DNA of 64,000 nt from Tistrella mobilis (GTDB lineage Bacteria > Pseudomonadota > Alphaproteobacteria > Tistrellales > Tistrellaceae). Shown here piece by piece: positions 16,676-26,297 of this stretch; position 1 is the stretch's first letter; every line of letters begins with the position of its first letter. The notes below the pieces were generated by a model. It ran no database searches. It was not told the DNA's origin and saw nothing but the letters and a program-made list of their open reading frames with translations. The position numbers and the translations under genes were made by a program. The DNA lies in NCBI RefSeq assembly GCF_041468085.1, contig NZ_CP121014.1:248001-312000 (forward strand). Direction: 5' to 3'.

Positions 16676-18343
16676 TCAGAACGGCCCGATCTTGTCGCGT
16701 TTCACCACGATGCCGGCGGCCTCGCGGTCCCAGGTGTCTGCCGTGACGCCCGCCTTGCGGATCAGGTACTTCTCGACCTTGTTCGTGGGCGTCTTGGGCA
16801 GGTCCGCAAGCATACGGACATAACGGGGGATCATGAAGTGCGCCATGCGGGGGCGCAGATGCTCGATCAGTGCCGCCGGATCCAGGCTGGCACCCTCGGC
16901 CAGCGACAGCGCCACCAGGATCTCGTCTTCGCTGTCGGCCGCCTGCACGGCGACCACGGCCGCCTCGCGCACGGCGGGATGGGCGCAGATTTCGGCCTCG
17001 ACCTCAAAAGACGAGACGTTCTCGCCCCGGCGGCGGATCGAATCCTTGAAGCGGTCGACGAAGAACCAGTTGCCCTGATCATCCACCCGGAAGGCATCGC
17101 CGGTGTGGAACCAGCCATTGCGCCAGGCGGCGGCGGTCGCTTCCGGATTGCCGGAATAGCCGTGGTTCATCTGCCAGGGCAGATCGGTGCGGATCACCAG
17201 TTCGCCCACCTCGCCCGGCGCCACCGCCCGGTCATGGGCATCGACCAGCCGGACCTCGACCCCGTCACGGGGCCGGCCGCAGCTTGCCACCACCTCGGGA
17301 TTGTCTTCGGCGATCAGCGGGCAGGAGACTTCGCTCATGTTGAACAGGGTATGCAGCGTCACGCCGAAGCGCCTGCGGAAGGCGATGCCCTCTTCGGTCA
17401 GCGGGATGGCGATGACATGGGCGAGGGGGCTGCCCCGGGCCGCGCCCTCGTCCCGGTCCTTCAGCAGGAAGGCCGCCATCACCCCCAGCAGGATGACGCA
17501 GGTGGTGCCGCTCTGCCGGACCGCCGGCCAGAAGCTCTTCGTGTCGAAGCCCTCGACCAGGGCGATGGAGCCGCCGAGCGCCAGCATGGCATAGACCGGC
17601 GCCGTGCCGCCGACATGGAACAGCGGCAGATTGACCATGAACCGGTCGCCGGCGCCCAGGAACGGCACCCGCCGCGGATCGGCGGCGAGCGCCGTGCCCA
17701 TCGCATGCAGATGGGCATAGCTCGACAGCACGCCCTTGGACGGCCCGGTGGTGCCCGAGGTGTAGATGATCGACTGGGTGTCCCAGGGCTCGACCGGCTC
17801 GGCGAGCGGGGCAGGGGAGGCCGTGCTCTCCAGCGCATCCGCCCCCAGCCAGGTGATCCCCCGGGCGGCGGGCAGCCGGGCCGCGGCGGCGGATGCATCG
17901 GCGGCATCGGCCACGATCACCCGGTCGACGACGCTGGTGTCGATCCCGGCCAGGCGATCCGCCAGCGCCGCGATGGTGATCACCAGCCGCGCCTCAGACA
18001 CCCGGATCACATGCTCCAGAATGCTGCCCTTATAGGCGGTGTTGATCGGCACATAGACCGCGCCGGCATAGTTGATCGCGAACCAGGCGGTGAGACACAG
18101 GCCGCCATTGGGCAGCCAGACCACCACCCGGTCGCGGGGCTTCACCCCCAGCGCCTGAAGGGCTGCGGCCATGACGCGCACCCGCGCGCGCATCTCCGCG
18201 TAGCTCCAGACCTGGCTGTCGCCCCCGCCCCGGCGATCGGGAAAGGCGACGAAGGCGGCATCGGGCGTGTCCGCGGCGCGACGATCCAAGAGATCGGGCA
18301 GCACGCAGTCTGCGCGGCCCTGAAGGCGCGTGTGGTCCGGCAT
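16676..18343 (-). CDS. AMP-forming acyl-CoA ligase (CaiC-like)
   Basis: Activates a carboxylic acid to its CoA thioester through an acyl-adenylate. The 555-residue protein has the P-loop IIYTSGTTGPSKGV near residue 190, the YSGNPEAT/WFHTGD adenylate-binding region and a C-terminal PKTPTNKVEKYLIRK, which carries the usual lysine although the glycine before it is replaced by Asn. The ATG at 18343 is preceded by GGGAGGAAAC, a clear ribosome site, so the longer frame to 18397 is not used. First gene of the leftward operon, divergent from the diguanylate cyclase gene. Substrate unknown. Confidence 0.9.
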   Translation of the reverse strand: MPDHTRLQGRADCVLPDLLDRRAADTPDAAFVAFPDRRGGGDSQVWSYAEMRARVRVMAAALQALGVKPRDRVVVWLPNGGLCLTAWFAINYAGAVYVPINTAYKGSILEHVIRVSEARLVITIAALADRLAGIDTSVVDRVIVADAADASAAAARLPAARGITWLGADALESTASPAPLAEPVEPWDTQSIIYTSGTTGPSKGVLSSYAHLHAMGTALAADPRRVPFLGAGDRFMVNLPLFHVGGTAPVYAMLALGGSIALVEGFDTKSFWPAVRQSGTTCVILLGVMAAFLLKDRDEGAARGSPLAHVIAIPLTEEGIAFRRRFGVTLHTLFNMSEVSCPLIAEDNPEVVASCGRPRDGVEVRLVDAHDRAVAPGEVGELVIRTDLPWQMNHGYSGNPEATAAAWRNGWFHTGDAFRVDDQGNWFFVDRFKDSIRRRGENVSSFEVEAEICAHPAVREAAVVAVQAADSEDEILVALSLAEGASLDPAALIEHLRPRMAHFMIPRYVRMLADLPKTPTNKVEKYLIRKAGVTADTWDREAAGIVVKRDKIGPF

Positions 18344-18561
18344 GTTTCCTCCCGTGCGGCAGCTCTTGAACGGTGCCGTCGGGGGGAGATGGTGCATAAA
18401 TCAATAGATCTATTCAATAAGAGAATCGGGAATTGCCGGCGTCGGGGGTGCGCCTTGCGAAAATTGCTCGGGAGCCGGCAGGGGTGGCATGTACACTGGC
18501 CGCGGCCGGATGCCGGCCGCCGAGAAGACCCCCAGGCAGACAAGAACGAGGCCCGGCCCTG

Positions 18562-20163
18562 ATGTCGCAGCGCGGATCCTCCCTCCTGCGGAGACCCCTG
18601 TTCCGTTTCCTGATCCGAGTCGATCTTCAACGCATGATCGTGGCGCTCGCCGTGGCATCGGCCGCGGTGGTGCTGGTGAACGGTTTCTATTCCAGCTATC
18701 TGGTCCAGCGGCAGGTGCTGATCGATGCCACGCTGGAGGCCAACCGCGCCTATGCCGCGAAACTGGCCGACACGACCCAGAACTTCATCGAAGAGGCCCA
18801 GGAGCAGCTGGCCTATGCGGCGGGCATCATCGCCCGCCATGCCGACGACGAGGCCCGGCTTCTTCAGGAAGCCGAACGGTTGCGTCTTCAGAGCCATAGT
18901 TTCAACTCCGTCGCCATCGTCGATACCGCGGCCATCGTCCGGGCGACCTCGCCGGAAGCGCTTCAGATCAAGGGCCGTCAGCTTCAGTCGGCCGCGGCGC
19001 GCGAGGCGCTGGAACAGCGCCGGCCGCTGGTCAGCCAGCCCTATACCGCGATCACCGGCAATATGCTGGTGGTCATATCCCATCCGGTTTTTGCACCGGA
19101 TGATCGCTATCTGGGCTATGTCGGCGGCACGATCTATCTGCGTGAACGGAATGTGCTCAACCGGCTTCTGGGCGAACATCATTACCAGGACGGGTCGTAT
19201 CTCTATGTCGTCGATCAGGACCGGACGCTGCTCTACCATCCCGAGGAGGACCGGATCGGCGAGCGGGTGGCGGGCAACCCCGTGATCGAGGCGGCCATCG
19301 CCGGCGATGCCGGGCGGATGGAGGTCGTGAACAGCCGGAACGTTCCGATGCTGGCCGGTTATGCGCCGGTGCCGGCGGCCGGCTGGGGCATCGTCGCCCA
19401 GCGGCCGGTCGATGTGACGCTGACCCCGCTCGACGAGCTGATGTGGCGGGTGGCGGTCAAAACCGCCCCGGTCGCCGTCATCACCCTGATCGCGATCTGG
19501 TGGTTTGCCCGGGCGATTTCGCGGCCGCTGGGCCAGCTGGCCGACGGCGCCCGCCAGATGGATGCCCCCGGCACCGCCGACCGCATCCAGCGCGTGCGGT
19601 CGTGGTATGTGGAGGCGCGGCAGATCAAGCGGGCGATGCTGATCGGCATCGGCCTGCTCCAGGCCCGGATCGGCCGGCTGGACCGCGACGCCCGCACCGA
19701 CCCCCTGACCGGGCTGGTCAATCGCCGCGGTCTGGGCGAGGTGCTGGAGCTGTGGCGCGCCGAGGCCCGGCCTTTCGCGGCCATCGCGATCGATATCGAC
19801 CATTTCAAACGCATCAACGACAGCTGGGGGCACGAGATCGGCGATACCGTGCTGCGACGGCTGGGCCAGATCCTGCGCCAGACGGCGCGCGAGACCGATC
19901 TCGTCTGCCGGACCGGCGGCGAGGAATTCCTGCTGCTGCTGCCCGACCGGTCGCCGGCGGCTGCACTGGCGGTGGCCGAACGCCTGCGCAAGGCGGTGGC
20001 GACCGAACGGATCGAGCCGATCGGCCATGTCACCATCTCGGCCGGCATTGCGGCCCTGCCCGACGACGGCGCCGATGCCGGCACCGTTCTCCGGCTCGCC
20101 GACGACATGCTCTACGAGGCCAAGCGCACCGGGCGCGACCGCGTGGTGGTGGCAGGATCCTGA
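18562..20163 (+). CDS. Membrane-bound diguanylate cyclase with extracytoplasmic CACHE-type sensor
   Basis: Makes cyclic di-GMP. The 533-residue protein has a membrane helix at about 23-46 (VALAVASAAVVLVNGF), a periplasmic double-CACHE-like region to about 290, a second helix near 300-318, a linker, and a GGDEF domain. The active-site motif is GGEEF at about 452-456, a functional variant, and an RxxD inhibitory site (RETD) sits five residues before it. DHFKRIND carries the other metal ligand. The ATG at 18562 is chosen because the upstream extension is Arg/Pro-rich and not conserved-looking. The ligand of the sensor is unknown. Confidence 0.92.
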   Translation: MSQRGSSLLRRPLFRFLIRVDLQRMIVALAVASAAVVLVNGFYSSYLVQRQVLIDATLEANRAYAAKLADTTQNFIEEAQEQLAYAAGIIARHADDEARLLQEAERLRLQSHSFNSVAIVDTAAIVRATSPEALQIKGRQLQSAAAREALEQRRPLVSQPYTAITGNMLVVISHPVFAPDDRYLGYVGGTIYLRERNVLNRLLGEHHYQDGSYLYVVDQDRTLLYHPEEDRIGERVAGNPVIEAAIAGDAGRMEVVNSRNVPMLAGYAPVPAAGWGIVAQRPVDVTLTPLDELMWRVAVKTAPVAVITLIAIWWFARAISRPLGQLADGARQMDAPGTADRIQRVRSWYVEARQIKRAMLIGIGLLQARIGRLDRDARTDPLTGLVNRRGLGEVLELWRAEARPFAAIAIDIDHFKRINDSWGHEIGDTVLRRLGQILRQTARETDLVCRTGGEEFLLLLPDRSPAAALAVAERLRKAVATERIEPIGHVTISAGIAALPDDGADAGTVLRLADDMLYEAKRTGRDRVVVAGS

Positions 20164-20325
20164 CCCGCGGGACGGGAAGAAACCCACGGGTCGATGAAAA
20201 CGGTTGCGGAGCCGGGCGGTTCACTTCAATCATACGGCCGCAAGGCAGGCATACGGCCACAAGACAGGGCGCAGGGCCGAAGATCACGAGCAGGCAACGC
20301 GCCGCAACCGACAGGGAGGCTGGGA

Positions 20326-21456
20326 ATGGGTCCGCTTCAGGGGATCAGGGTCATCGAGATCGCGGGCCTCGGCCCGGGGCCGTTCTGCGCCATGCTGCTG
20401 GCCGATCTGGGCGCCGATGTGCTGCGGATCGAGCGGGCGACCGGCAGCGGTTTGTTCGACCCGAAATTCGATCTCTCCAACCGCGGCAAGCGCTCGGTGG
20501 TGCTGGACCTGAAGAAGCCCGAAGGCGTCGCCGCGGTGCTGAAGCTGGTGGAAAGCGCCGATATCCTGACCGAAGGCTTCCGCCCCGGCGTGATGGAGCG
20601 GCTTGGCCTCGGCCCCGATATCTGCCTGGCGCGCAACCCGAAGCTCGTCTATGGCCGCATGACCGGTTTCGGCCAGACCGGGCCGCTGGCGAAGGTGGCC
20701 GGCCACGACATCAACTACATCGCCATGTCGGGGGCGCTGCATGCGATCGGCGGGCCGGACAAGCCGGTGCCGCCGCTCAATCTGGTCGGCGATTTCGGCG
20801 GCGGTGCGCTCTATCTGGCCTTCGGGCTGATGGCGGCGCTGATCGAAGCCGGGCGCAGCGGCCAGGGCCAGGTGGTCGACGCCACCATGATCGACGGCGC
20901 CGCCAGCCTGATGACCATGATGTACGGCATGGCCGCCGCCGGCAGTTGGGATGATCGCCGCTACACCAATCTGGTCGATGGCGGCGCCCATTTCTACGAC
21001 ACCTATGAAACCGCCGACGGCAGGCATGTCTCGATCGGCTCGATCGAGCCGCAGTTTTATGCCGAGCTGATCCGCCTGGCCGGGCTCGACCCGGCCGAAT
21101 TCGCCGCCCAGAACGACAAGGCGGAATGGCCGCGGATGAAGGCCCGGCTGGTCGAGGTGTTCAGGACGAAGACCCGTGATGAATGGTGTGCGCTGATGGA
21201 AGGCAGCGATGTCTGCTTCGCGCCGGTGCTGTCGATGTTCGAGGCGCCGGAGCACCCGCATAACCGCGAACGCGGCACCTTCATCGAGGTGGACGGCGTG
21301 GTTCAGCCGGGGCCGGCGCCGCGCTTCAGCCGCACGGCCCCCGGCCGGCCGACCCCGCCGCCGGCCCCCGGCGCCCATACCGATCAGGGCCTGGCCGATT
21401 GGGGGTTTTCAGCCGACGAGATCGCGGCGCTGAAGGCATCCGGCGCGGCCGCCTGA
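20326..21456 (+). CDS. Alpha-methylacyl-CoA racemase (CaiB/BaiF class III CoA-transferase family)
   Basis: Interconverts R and S 2-methylacyl-CoA esters so that branched fatty acids can enter beta-oxidation. The 376-residue protein opens with [20 protein letters not shown] and has the racemase-type GHDINY and NLVGDFGGG blocks. His127, Asp156 and Glu241 fall at the positions of the catalytic residues of the mycobacterial enzyme (His126, Asp156, Glu241). This supports racemase over a true CoA-transferase. The ATG at 20326 follows GGGAGG; the longer frame from 20194 is rejected. Fits with the other acyl-CoA genes in the window. Confidence 0.9.
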   Translation: MGPLQGIRVIEIAGLGPGPFCAMLLADLGADVLRIERATGSGLFDPKFDLSNRGKRSVVLDLKKPEGVAAVLKLVESADILTEGFRPGVMERLGLGPDICLARNPKLVYGRMTGFGQTGPLAKVAGHDINYIAMSGALHAIGGPDKPVPPLNLVGDFGGGALYLAFGLMAALIEAGRSGQGQVVDATMIDGAASLMTMMYGMAAAGSWDDRRYTNLVDGGAHFYDTYETADGRHVSIGSIEPQFYAELIRLAGLDPAEFAAQNDKAEWPRMKARLVEVFRTKTRDEWCALMEGSDVCFAPVLSMFEAPEHPHNRERGTFIEVDGVVQPGPAPRFSRTAPGRPTPPPAPGAHTDQGLADWGFSADEIAALKASGAAA

Positions 21457-21490
21457 AGGATGAGCTGGTGGCGGGGGGGCATGTGGCGGT

Positions 21491-22276
21491 TCAGCCCGCC
21501 ACCACGCCCACCTCTGTCGCCCCGGTCACGGTGATCGCGACATTGCCGATCGCCGCCACCGCCGGCCCGGTGGGGCGGAGGGCGGCCAGTTCGTCGCGGG
21601 GCGCGTCGAAAAAGCGCAGCTCCGCCGTGCCCGATGCCATCGGCCCGGCGACGCGGCCGGTGATGCCCGGCAACACCAGGCGGAGCGCGCCGGCCGTCGG
21701 TTCGCCGATGATCGACGGCGCCCCCACCAGCCCATAGGTCGGGCCGGCCAGAAAGCCCAGCGCCTGGCCTTCGCCGCCATCCAGCGTCACCGCGGCTTCG
21801 GCCAGCCGCCGGTCCTTGACCGCCAGGCTCGCCCCCAGCCGCGTGCCGGCGCGCAGCGGGGCGGCGGCCGGATGGTCCAGCCCGTAAGAGCGCGTCATCC
21901 ACACCTGGCCCAGTTTCTTGGGCCAGCCCTGAAGCCAGCCGCGGATCAGCGAGATGTCCTGATCCACCCAGATCATCGGGCAGAAATTGACCAGGGCGCC
22001 GTCGCGCTCCGCCTCGACCAGCAGGATGAATTCCCGGTACTGGGCATTGACCGGGTCGAGCAGTTCCCAGCCGTCGGTGGTCGCCTGCCATTCGCAGACA
22101 TGGGCGATGATCCGCCCGGTCGCGCGGCCGAAACCGTCGGGCAGGAAGCGCGCCGTCATGGCCGGGTCGGCAGGGCAGGCCATGGAGAGCACCGTACCGG
22201 CATAATGCCAGGGCGGGGCCGGCACCAGCGAGGAACGGCCGTCGGGAGTATACGGGGGCGTGAAGCCACGGAGCAT
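21491..22276 (-). CDS. Acetoacetate decarboxylase-family protein
   Basis: A 261-residue protein with the family's central DISLIRGWLQGWPKKLGQVW segment, where Lys120 or Lys121 corresponds to the Schiff-base lysine region of acetoacetate decarboxylase. It lacks clear evidence for the same substrate; many members have unknown substrates. The ATG at 22276 is chosen over a TTG three codons upstream. It converges on the racemase gene and is divergent from the Lrp-type regulator, which may control it. Confidence 0.85.
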   Translation of the reverse strand: MLRGFTPPYTPDGRSSLVPAPPWHYAGTVLSMACPADPAMTARFLPDGFGRATGRIIAHVCEWQATTDGWELLDPVNAQYREFILLVEAERDGALVNFCPMIWVDQDISLIRGWLQGWPKKLGQVWMTRSYGLDHPAAAPLRAGTRLGASLAVKDRRLAEAAVTLDGGEGQALGFLAGPTYGLVGAPSIIGEPTAGALRLVLPGITGRVAGPMASGTAELRFFDAPRDELAALRPTGPAVAAIGNVAITVTGATEVGVVAG

Positions 22277-22427
22277 GGCGGGCAACTTTCAGGCAATGAT
22301 CCCCGGCAACAATCACCGGATGCGCACAGTGTAACGCGTTTTGCCGGAAAGCTGTGTGCCAGGCTTGCCCCTGAAGTCATCGATCCCGCAAGATCCTGCC
22401 GCCATCTCCTTATCCTGTGGACGGATC

Positions 22428-22907
22428 ATGCCCGAGATCAGCTTCGATGCCGCCGACATCCGGATCATGCGCACCCTTCAGGGCGATGGCCGGATGAGCA
22501 ATCAGGATCTGGCCCAGGCGGTGGGCCTGTCCCCCTCGCCCTGCTGGCGACGTGTGCGGCGGCTGGAGGAGCTGGGCGTGATCCGCGGCTATGGCGTGCA
22601 GCTCGATCGCCGGAGGCTGGGCCTCGGCGTGCAGGCCTTCGTCCGCGCCCGCATCGGCGTGCATTCCGAAGCCGAGGCCCGGCTGTTCGAGGCCGAAGTG
22701 ATGCGCCTGGACGAGGTGACGGCCTGCTGGGCGATCACGGGCGAAGCCGATTTCCTGCTCCAGGTCGTCGCCGCCGATCTGGATGCCTTCGGCAGCTTCG
22801 CCATGACCGTGGTCCGCCGCCTGCCCGGCATCCGCGAAATGCATTCCAGCCTGGTCCTGCGCGAAATCAAGACGCCCGGCACCCTGCCGCTGCCGCGGGC
22901 GGGGTGA
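22428..22907 (+). CDS. Lrp/AsnC-family transcriptional regulator
   Basis: A 159-residue protein with an N-terminal winged helix (DAADIRIMRTLQGDGRMSNQ, AVGLSPSPCWRRVRRLEELG) and a C-terminal RAM ligand-binding domain (EVTACWAITGEADFLLQVVA). The ATG at 22428 gives the standard Lrp length; the frame upstream to 22341 is not needed. Divergent from the acetoacetate decarboxylase-like gene with a 151-bp gap. Effector unknown. Confidence 0.92.
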   Translation: MPEISFDAADIRIMRTLQGDGRMSNQDLAQAVGLSPSPCWRRVRRLEELGVIRGYGVQLDRRRLGLGVQAFVRARIGVHSEAEARLFEAEVMRLDEVTACWAITGEADFLLQVVAADLDAFGSFAMTVVRRLPGIREMHSSLVLREIKTPGTLPLPRAG

Positions 22908-23161
22908 CCGGCCCCGGACCGTTGGCGCCGGTTCCGTGCCGGGGACACGTATCATCTTTACGCGAAAGTAAACAACGTTGGAACGACTTTGCCAGGCGAC
23001 GCCTGAAGCCATGGCCCCAAGAGTTCGTTCAGAAAATATGTTTGAAAATCCCCACGTTTTCCTGCAGAGTGCTTCGAAGACAAGATCGGCCGGGTGCCGG
23101 AACCGCCCTGTGCAAATTGAGCCGCCTTGTGCCACTGAACCCGTTATGTGCTGGTGTGGAT
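22908..23161. other. Intergenic region upstream of the lasso-peptide operon
   Basis: About 250 bp without a convincing gene. It is less GC-rich than its neighbours around 22950-23060 and must carry the promoter of the lasso operon, but I see no clear -35/-10 pair or operator palindrome. Confidence 0.5.
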
Positions 23162-23317
23162 ATGAACGAGCCTGAAACGACTGCCTCTCCCGCCCCGGCG
23201 CGGAATGTGAACCTGCTGCCCTGGGCTGCGCCGGTGCTGGGCGTCTACAACGCCGCGCCTCTGACCCAGGGGGGCGGCGATCAGTCGTCAGACGGCTTTA
23301 TCAACACCCATTCCTGA
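23162..23317 (+). CDS. Lasso peptide precursor
   Basis: A 51-residue peptide gene just upstream of the cyclase. The leader contains WAAPVL, matching the Y/WxxPxL element that PqqD-like RRE proteins bind, and has Thr at the penultimate leader position (APLTQ), the usual cleavage signature. The predicted core is GGGDQSSDGFINTHS: Gly1 and Asp8 would close an 8-residue macrolactam ring, leaving a 7-residue tail GFINTHS. Cleavage one residue later (7-residue ring) is less likely because Thr would then be at -3. The core has Ser6, Ser7, Thr13, Ser15 and two Asp residues as possible modification sites for the sulfotransferase- and oxygenase-like enzymes in the operon. The stop is 12 nt before the cyclase start. 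Confidence 0.82.
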   Translation: MNEPETTASPAPARNVNLLPWAAPVLGVYNAAPLTQGGGDQSSDGFINTHS

Positions 23318-23329
23318 CCTGCCACCAGG

Positions 23330-25270
23330 ATGTTGCAGGGCGGCGCCGGGTTTCTGGCCGGCACCGGCGGGGCGGTGCGCGATCTGGCCCGCCGCTGCCC
23401 GTCGGAATTCCGCGTCGATCGGGTGCATCAGAGCGACGGCGGTATCGTCGTCGGGCTGGGCCGCGATAACCCGGCGGGCCGGCTGCGGCGCCCCGCACCC
23501 CGGCCGATCGCGCCGGGCCTGTCCGGCGCCGTGACGCTGGTCAACGGAGAGATCTACAATCTCGCCGATCTGGCCCGAGAGCTGGCGCTGGACCGGACGA
23601 TGCCGCTGACGCCGGTGCGGCTGGTCGACGCCCTTCTGGACCGGTGGGGCGTCGACGGGCTTGCCCGGCTGGATGGCGACTACACCCTGGTGCGCTGGTC
23701 GCCCGCCAATCACGCGCTGCTGCTCGCCGCCTGCCCGATGGGGCGGGACAGCCTGTGCCATGCCGCCATGCCCGACGGCATCGTTGCGGCCAGCCGGCCC
23801 AGCTGGCTGCTGGCCGTGCCGGAGGTCGATCCGGAACCGGATCCCGATGTGCTTGTCTACCCGCTGGTCAAAATGGAAAGCCGGATCGGCGACCGGACCC
23901 CCTGGCGTCATATCCGGCGCCTGCAACCGGGCTGGTATCTGGAATGGCAGGACGGATCCATGCGGACGGCGCCCTTCTGGTCGCCGGTGCCGCGGCGCAG
24001 ATTGCGCCTGCGCCGGGATGCGGAATATGTGGAGGCCGCGCGCGAACATCTGGACCGCGCGGTCGCCGCGCGCTGCCCCGGTGGCACGCCTGTTCTGTGC
24101 CTGCTGTCGGCGGGGCTGGATTCGCCCGGCATCGCCGCGACCGCGTCCCGCCGCCATGACGCGCCCGTCCATACCCTCACCATCCGCGCCGATCCCGATG
24201 TTCCCCAGCTGCCCCCGGATGCCGGTCATTTCGCCGACGAGTGGGAGCGTTTGCAGCCTTTCCTGGCCCGCTATCCCGGGTTGAGGCCACATCTGGTCGA
24301 TGCCTGGCAACCCGACCTGTCGATGGAATATGCCGGCGGGCCGCTGCAGAGCCGCGACTGGCCGGTGAAGAGGCCTGATCAACTGTCCTGGATGCTGATG
24401 CCCATGGCGCGCATTGTGCGCGAACAGGGCATCGGCGTGGTCCTGAGCGGCGATGCGGGCAATGTCACGCTCAGCTATACCGGCGGCCGGGTGGCCGCCG
24501 ATCAGTTGCTGCGCGGACGGGCGCTGGCGGCCTGGCGCAACCTCGTTCCCTATCGCCCGGAATTGCGGGGCCGGCCACGGCTGTTCTGGGGCCCCCGGGC
24601 GCTTTGGGGCCAGGCGGTGGCGCCCCTGGCCGGCCCCGGCCTTCGCCGCCTGACGCGGCGGTTGCGCGGCGGCCAGGACTATTGGTGGCAGGAATGGAGC
24701 AGCATCCGGCCCGAGGTCGCGGAACGGTTGCAGCTGACGGAACACGACCAGCCATCCATGCGCACGGGCTCGCCCGATCTCGACAACCATATCCGGCTGC
24801 TGGAACATTTCCGCCAGAAAAACGCCCAATACGCCCATCTCTTTCAAGGGACGGCCTGGTCCTGGCGCGATCCGTATTGCGATCTGGGCCTGGTTGAGTT
24901 CTGCCTGTCGCTGCCGCGCGACCAGTTCCGCCGCAACGGGGTGCCGCGCCTGCTGGCCCGCCGGACCCTGGCCGATCGCGTGCCGCAACCCATTCTGGAT
25001 GAACGTCGGATCGGCCTGCAGCATGCCGACTGGTTCGGCTGGATGGGGCGGCGGCGCGACTGGATGGCGGCAGAGATCGACCGGATCGAACAATCGCCCC
25101 TGGCCTGCTCCCTTCTGGATACGCAGCACATGCGGGCCATTCTGGACGCCTGGCCGGCCACCCCTGAAGAGGCCGGGCGCTTCCCCACCTCTCACCGTCT
25201 GCGCAAGGGGCTGGGCGAGGCGCTGCGGGTGGGGCAGTTCATCCTGATGCAGGAAGGCCGCAATGGCTGA
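23330..25270 (+). CDS. Lasso cyclase (asparagine synthase-like C protein)
   Basis: Predicted to activate the core Asp side chain as an AMP ester and close the macrolactam on Gly1. The 646-residue protein has an N-terminal glutaminase-like domain (VNGEIYNLADLA near 71-82, LARLDGDYTLVRW near 111-123) without the catalytic N-terminal Cys, as is common in lasso cyclases. The ATP-pyrophosphatase domain begins at SAGLDS (260-265), and VLSGDAGNVTL near 374 belongs to the same fold. The ATG at 23330 follows the precursor closely. It overlaps the next gene by 8 nt. A primary-metabolism asparagine synthetase is unlikely given the missing Cys and the neighbours. Confidence 0.88.
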   Translation: MLQGGAGFLAGTGGAVRDLARRCPSEFRVDRVHQSDGGIVVGLGRDNPAGRLRRPAPRPIAPGLSGAVTLVNGEIYNLADLARELALDRTMPLTPVRLVDALLDRWGVDGLARLDGDYTLVRWSPANHALLLAACPMGRDSLCHAAMPDGIVAASRPSWLLAVPEVDPEPDPDVLVYPLVKMESRIGDRTPWRHIRRLQPGWYLEWQDGSMRTAPFWSPVPRRRLRLRRDAEYVEAAREHLDRAVAARCPGGTPVLCLLSAGLDSPGIAATASRRHDAPVHTLTIRADPDVPQLPPDAGHFADEWERLQPFLARYPGLRPHLVDAWQPDLSMEYAGGPLQSRDWPVKRPDQLSWMLMPMARIVREQGIGVVLSGDAGNVTLSYTGGRVAADQLLRGRALAAWRNLVPYRPELRGRPRLFWGPRALWGQAVAPLAGPGLRRLTRRLRGGQDYWWQEWSSIRPEVAERLQLTEHDQPSMRTGSPDLDNHIRLLEHFRQKNAQYAHLFQGTAWSWRDPYCDLGLVEFCLSLPRDQFRRNGVPRLLARRTLADRVPQPILDERRIGLQHADWFGWMGRRRDWMAAEIDRIEQSPLACSLLDTQHMRAILDAWPATPEEAGRFPTSHRLRKGLGEALRVGQFILMQEGRNG

Positions 25271-26297
25271 AGGTCTCGCTGAAACCGGCCCGATCTGGAT
25301 GCCCGTCCGCGCCGTGCCTTCGGCCGGCGGCGGCAGCTTCCTGCTGCGGCCGATTGCGGCCGATGCCCCGGTCGAGGAGGTGCTGTTCGGCCTGCATGGC
25401 AGTCCGGCCGCCGATCATCCGGCCGCGGCGGGGCTGCGCTCTGCGCTGATCCGCGACCATGCGCCGACGGCGCCGGTGTTGCCGCCGCTGCTTGCGATCT
25501 GGCATCTGACGCGCTGCGGCTCGACGCTCACCGCCCGCATGCTGTCCTGCATCGATGCCCTGCAGGTGATGGACGAGCCGGGGGCCGTGGTCGATATCTG
25601 CGGCGCCTTCTGGGGGCTGGTGCCCATCGCCGACCGGCTGGCGGCGCTGGATGCGGCGCTGCGGGCGCTGGGCCAGCGGGTCAGGCCCGGGGCACGGCAC
25701 CTGGTTGTGAAGCAGTCGCTGCGCAGCTGGCGGGATCAGGATCTGTTCGCGCAGCTCCACCCCGATATGCATCGGGTGCTGATCATCCGCGATCCGCTGG
25801 AAATCCTGGTGTCGAACCTGACAGGGCCGCCGGGCTGGTTGAAGTTGCGCGATGCGGTTTGGTCGCCGCTGCTCTCGGGGGTGGCGCTCGCCCGGCAGCG
25901 GGAGTTGAGCGATGCCGAATTCATCGCCCGCTGCCTGGGCCGCGCCTTCGCCGCCATGGCGGCGATGGTGGAGGCGGACCCGGCGGGCTGGCTGATCCTG
26001 GATTATGCGGAACTGCCGGATGCGGTGATCACCCGCCTGCTGCCGCGCCTGGGCATCACGCCCACACCGGCCGAGGCGGCGGCGATGGCCGATGCGACCC
26101 GGCTTCAGGCCTGGGGCCGCCGGGGCCGCCGGCCCTTCAGCGACGATCGGGCGCAGAAGCAGGCGGCCGCCACCCCGGAGATGCACGACCTCTGCGACCG
26201 TTTCCTGCGCGCGCCCTGGCAGCGGCTGGCGGCCGTCGCCCATGGCGGTTCCGGAATGTGCAACCTCGATCAGGCAGCAAGGCAGTCCCCGTCATGA
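25263..26297 (+). CDS. Sulfotransferase-like P-loop protein in the lasso cluster
   Basis: A 344-residue protein with the 5'-phosphosulfate-binding loop pattern of sulfotransferases, HLTRCGSTLTARML at 81-94 (compare PRSGTT), and a 3'-phosphate-binding-like IIRDPLEILVSNL at 174-186. It would transfer a sulfo group from PAPS to a hydroxyl on the precursor or mature peptide, but a different nucleotide-dependent role cannot be excluded. Translational overlap with the cyclase (8 nt) and with the PqqD gene (4 nt) ties it to the same pathway. Confidence 0.75.
   Translation: MAEGLAETGPIWMPVRAVPSAGGGSFLLRPIAADAPVEEVLFGLHGSPAADHPAAAGLRSALIRDHAPTAPVLPPLLAIWHLTRCGSTLTARMLSCIDALQVMDEPGAVVDICGAFWGLVPIADRLAALDAALRALGQRVRPGARHLVVKQSLRSWRDQDLFAQLHPDMHRVLIIRDPLEILVSNLTGPPGWLKLRDAVWSPLLSGVALARQRELSDAEFIARCLGRAFAAMAAMVEADPAGWLILDYAELPDAVITRLLPRLGITPTPAEAAAMADATRLQAWGRRGRRPFSDDRAQKQAAATPEMHDLCDRFLRAPWQRLAAVAHGGSGMCNLDQAARQSPS

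Noticed and set aside
13289-18562. Open frame of 1757 codons on the plus strand
   Set aside because: It is antisense to the carboxylase and acyl-CoA ligase genes, which have clear domains and ribosome sites. The frame is a by-product of GC-rich codon use and has His/Arg/Gly-rich composition.
22978-23175. Second small ORF as an alternative lasso precursor
   Set aside because: It has no leader recognition element, no Thr-X-Gly cleavage pattern and no suitably placed Asp/Glu; the ORF at 23162 has all of these.
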